Positions 63,947 to 64,000 of a stretch of 64,000 nt of DNA are shown here, piece by piece. A program made the translations under genes and the position numbers. The stretch is from positions 1,520,001-1,584,000 of the forward strand of contig JAWNZC010000470.1 of NCBI GenBank assembly GCA_035771165.1, in the 5' to 3' direction. This DNA is from Paragorgia papillata (taxonomy: Eukaryota; Cnidaria; Anthozoa; Scleralcyonacea; Coralliidae). The notes under the pieces were generated by a model. It was not told the origin of the DNA. It was given only the letters and a program-made list of their open reading frames with translations, and searched no databases. How positions within the stretch are numbered: position 1 is the first letter of the stretch; each line of letters opens with the position of its first letter.

Positions 63947-64000
63947 AAGCACGCTGTAGCCTGAGCACGCTGTGAAACACAGTGTATTAATGACGACCTG

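Larger units (their letters stand above)
56758..64000. other. Gene-poor stretch of nested palindromes
   Basis: No exon could be supported. The first exon of the multipass protein may lie here. Contents are listed separately; 57000-57900 and 60000-60500 show nothing recognisable beyond AT-rich unique sequence. Confidence 0.55.

Overview
The window is eukaryotic and almost certainly from an early-branching, marine-type metazoan. A cnidarian, probably anthozoan, fits best; a sponge is the main alternative. The reasons are split genes with GT/AG introns of up to several kb, clear orthologues of animal genes (Disabled, membralin, JMJD7, CDC16/APC6), a beta-helix/Cys-rich multipass membrane protein of a kind I associate with non-bilaterians, degraded metazoan non-LTR retrotransposons, a 5S-rRNA-derived SINE, and a very dense load of foldback (palindromic) elements. 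No species is claimed.

Layout. 1-152: the apparent last exon of an unidentified + strand gene. 4228-9744 (-): the first four coding exons of membralin. Its later membrane exons were not found. 9745-10243: a short divergent promoter interval, then JMJD7 (10244-11212, +, one exon). 11.2-25.1 kb: accessory DNA holding a TIR element with an inner minisatellite (12.8-13.5 kb), a CR1/L2/jockey-like LINE (13.6-15.8 kb, -), a long-inverted-repeat transposon with a broken ORF (16.2-18.9 kb), minisatellites, and an RTE-like LINE fragment (23.9-24.8 kb, -). 25682-27346 (-): CDC16 as one uninterrupted exon. 365 bp away and divergent, Disabled runs on + from 27712 to at least 47576, with ten exons resolved here and introns full of foldback elements and 5S-SINEs. 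47.6-53.5 kb: a 12-bp satellite with a 119-bp higher-order period and several nested palindromes. 53501-56757 (-): large terminal exon of a receptor-like multipass protein. 56.8-64 kb: no supported gene; nested palindromic elements.

How the genes relate. They are not an operon. Two head-to-head pairs (membralin/JMJD7 and CDC16/Disabled) each share a gap of about 0.4-0.5 kb that probably acts as a bidirectional promoter. Membralin is an ER membrane protein of the ER-associated degradation machinery, JMJD7 a 2-oxoglutarate lysyl hydroxylase acting on DRG GTPases, CDC16 a TPR scaffold of the anaphase-promoting complex, and Disabled an endocytic PTB adaptor.

The most informative non-genic signal is a family of foldback elements with TTAA ends. 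Two copies sit in recognisable targets: one splits a transposon ORF, and removing it plus one TTAA restores the frame; the other sits in a TTAA-rich satellite. Together they show TTAA target duplication directly. Other elements carry readable 8-bp target duplications.
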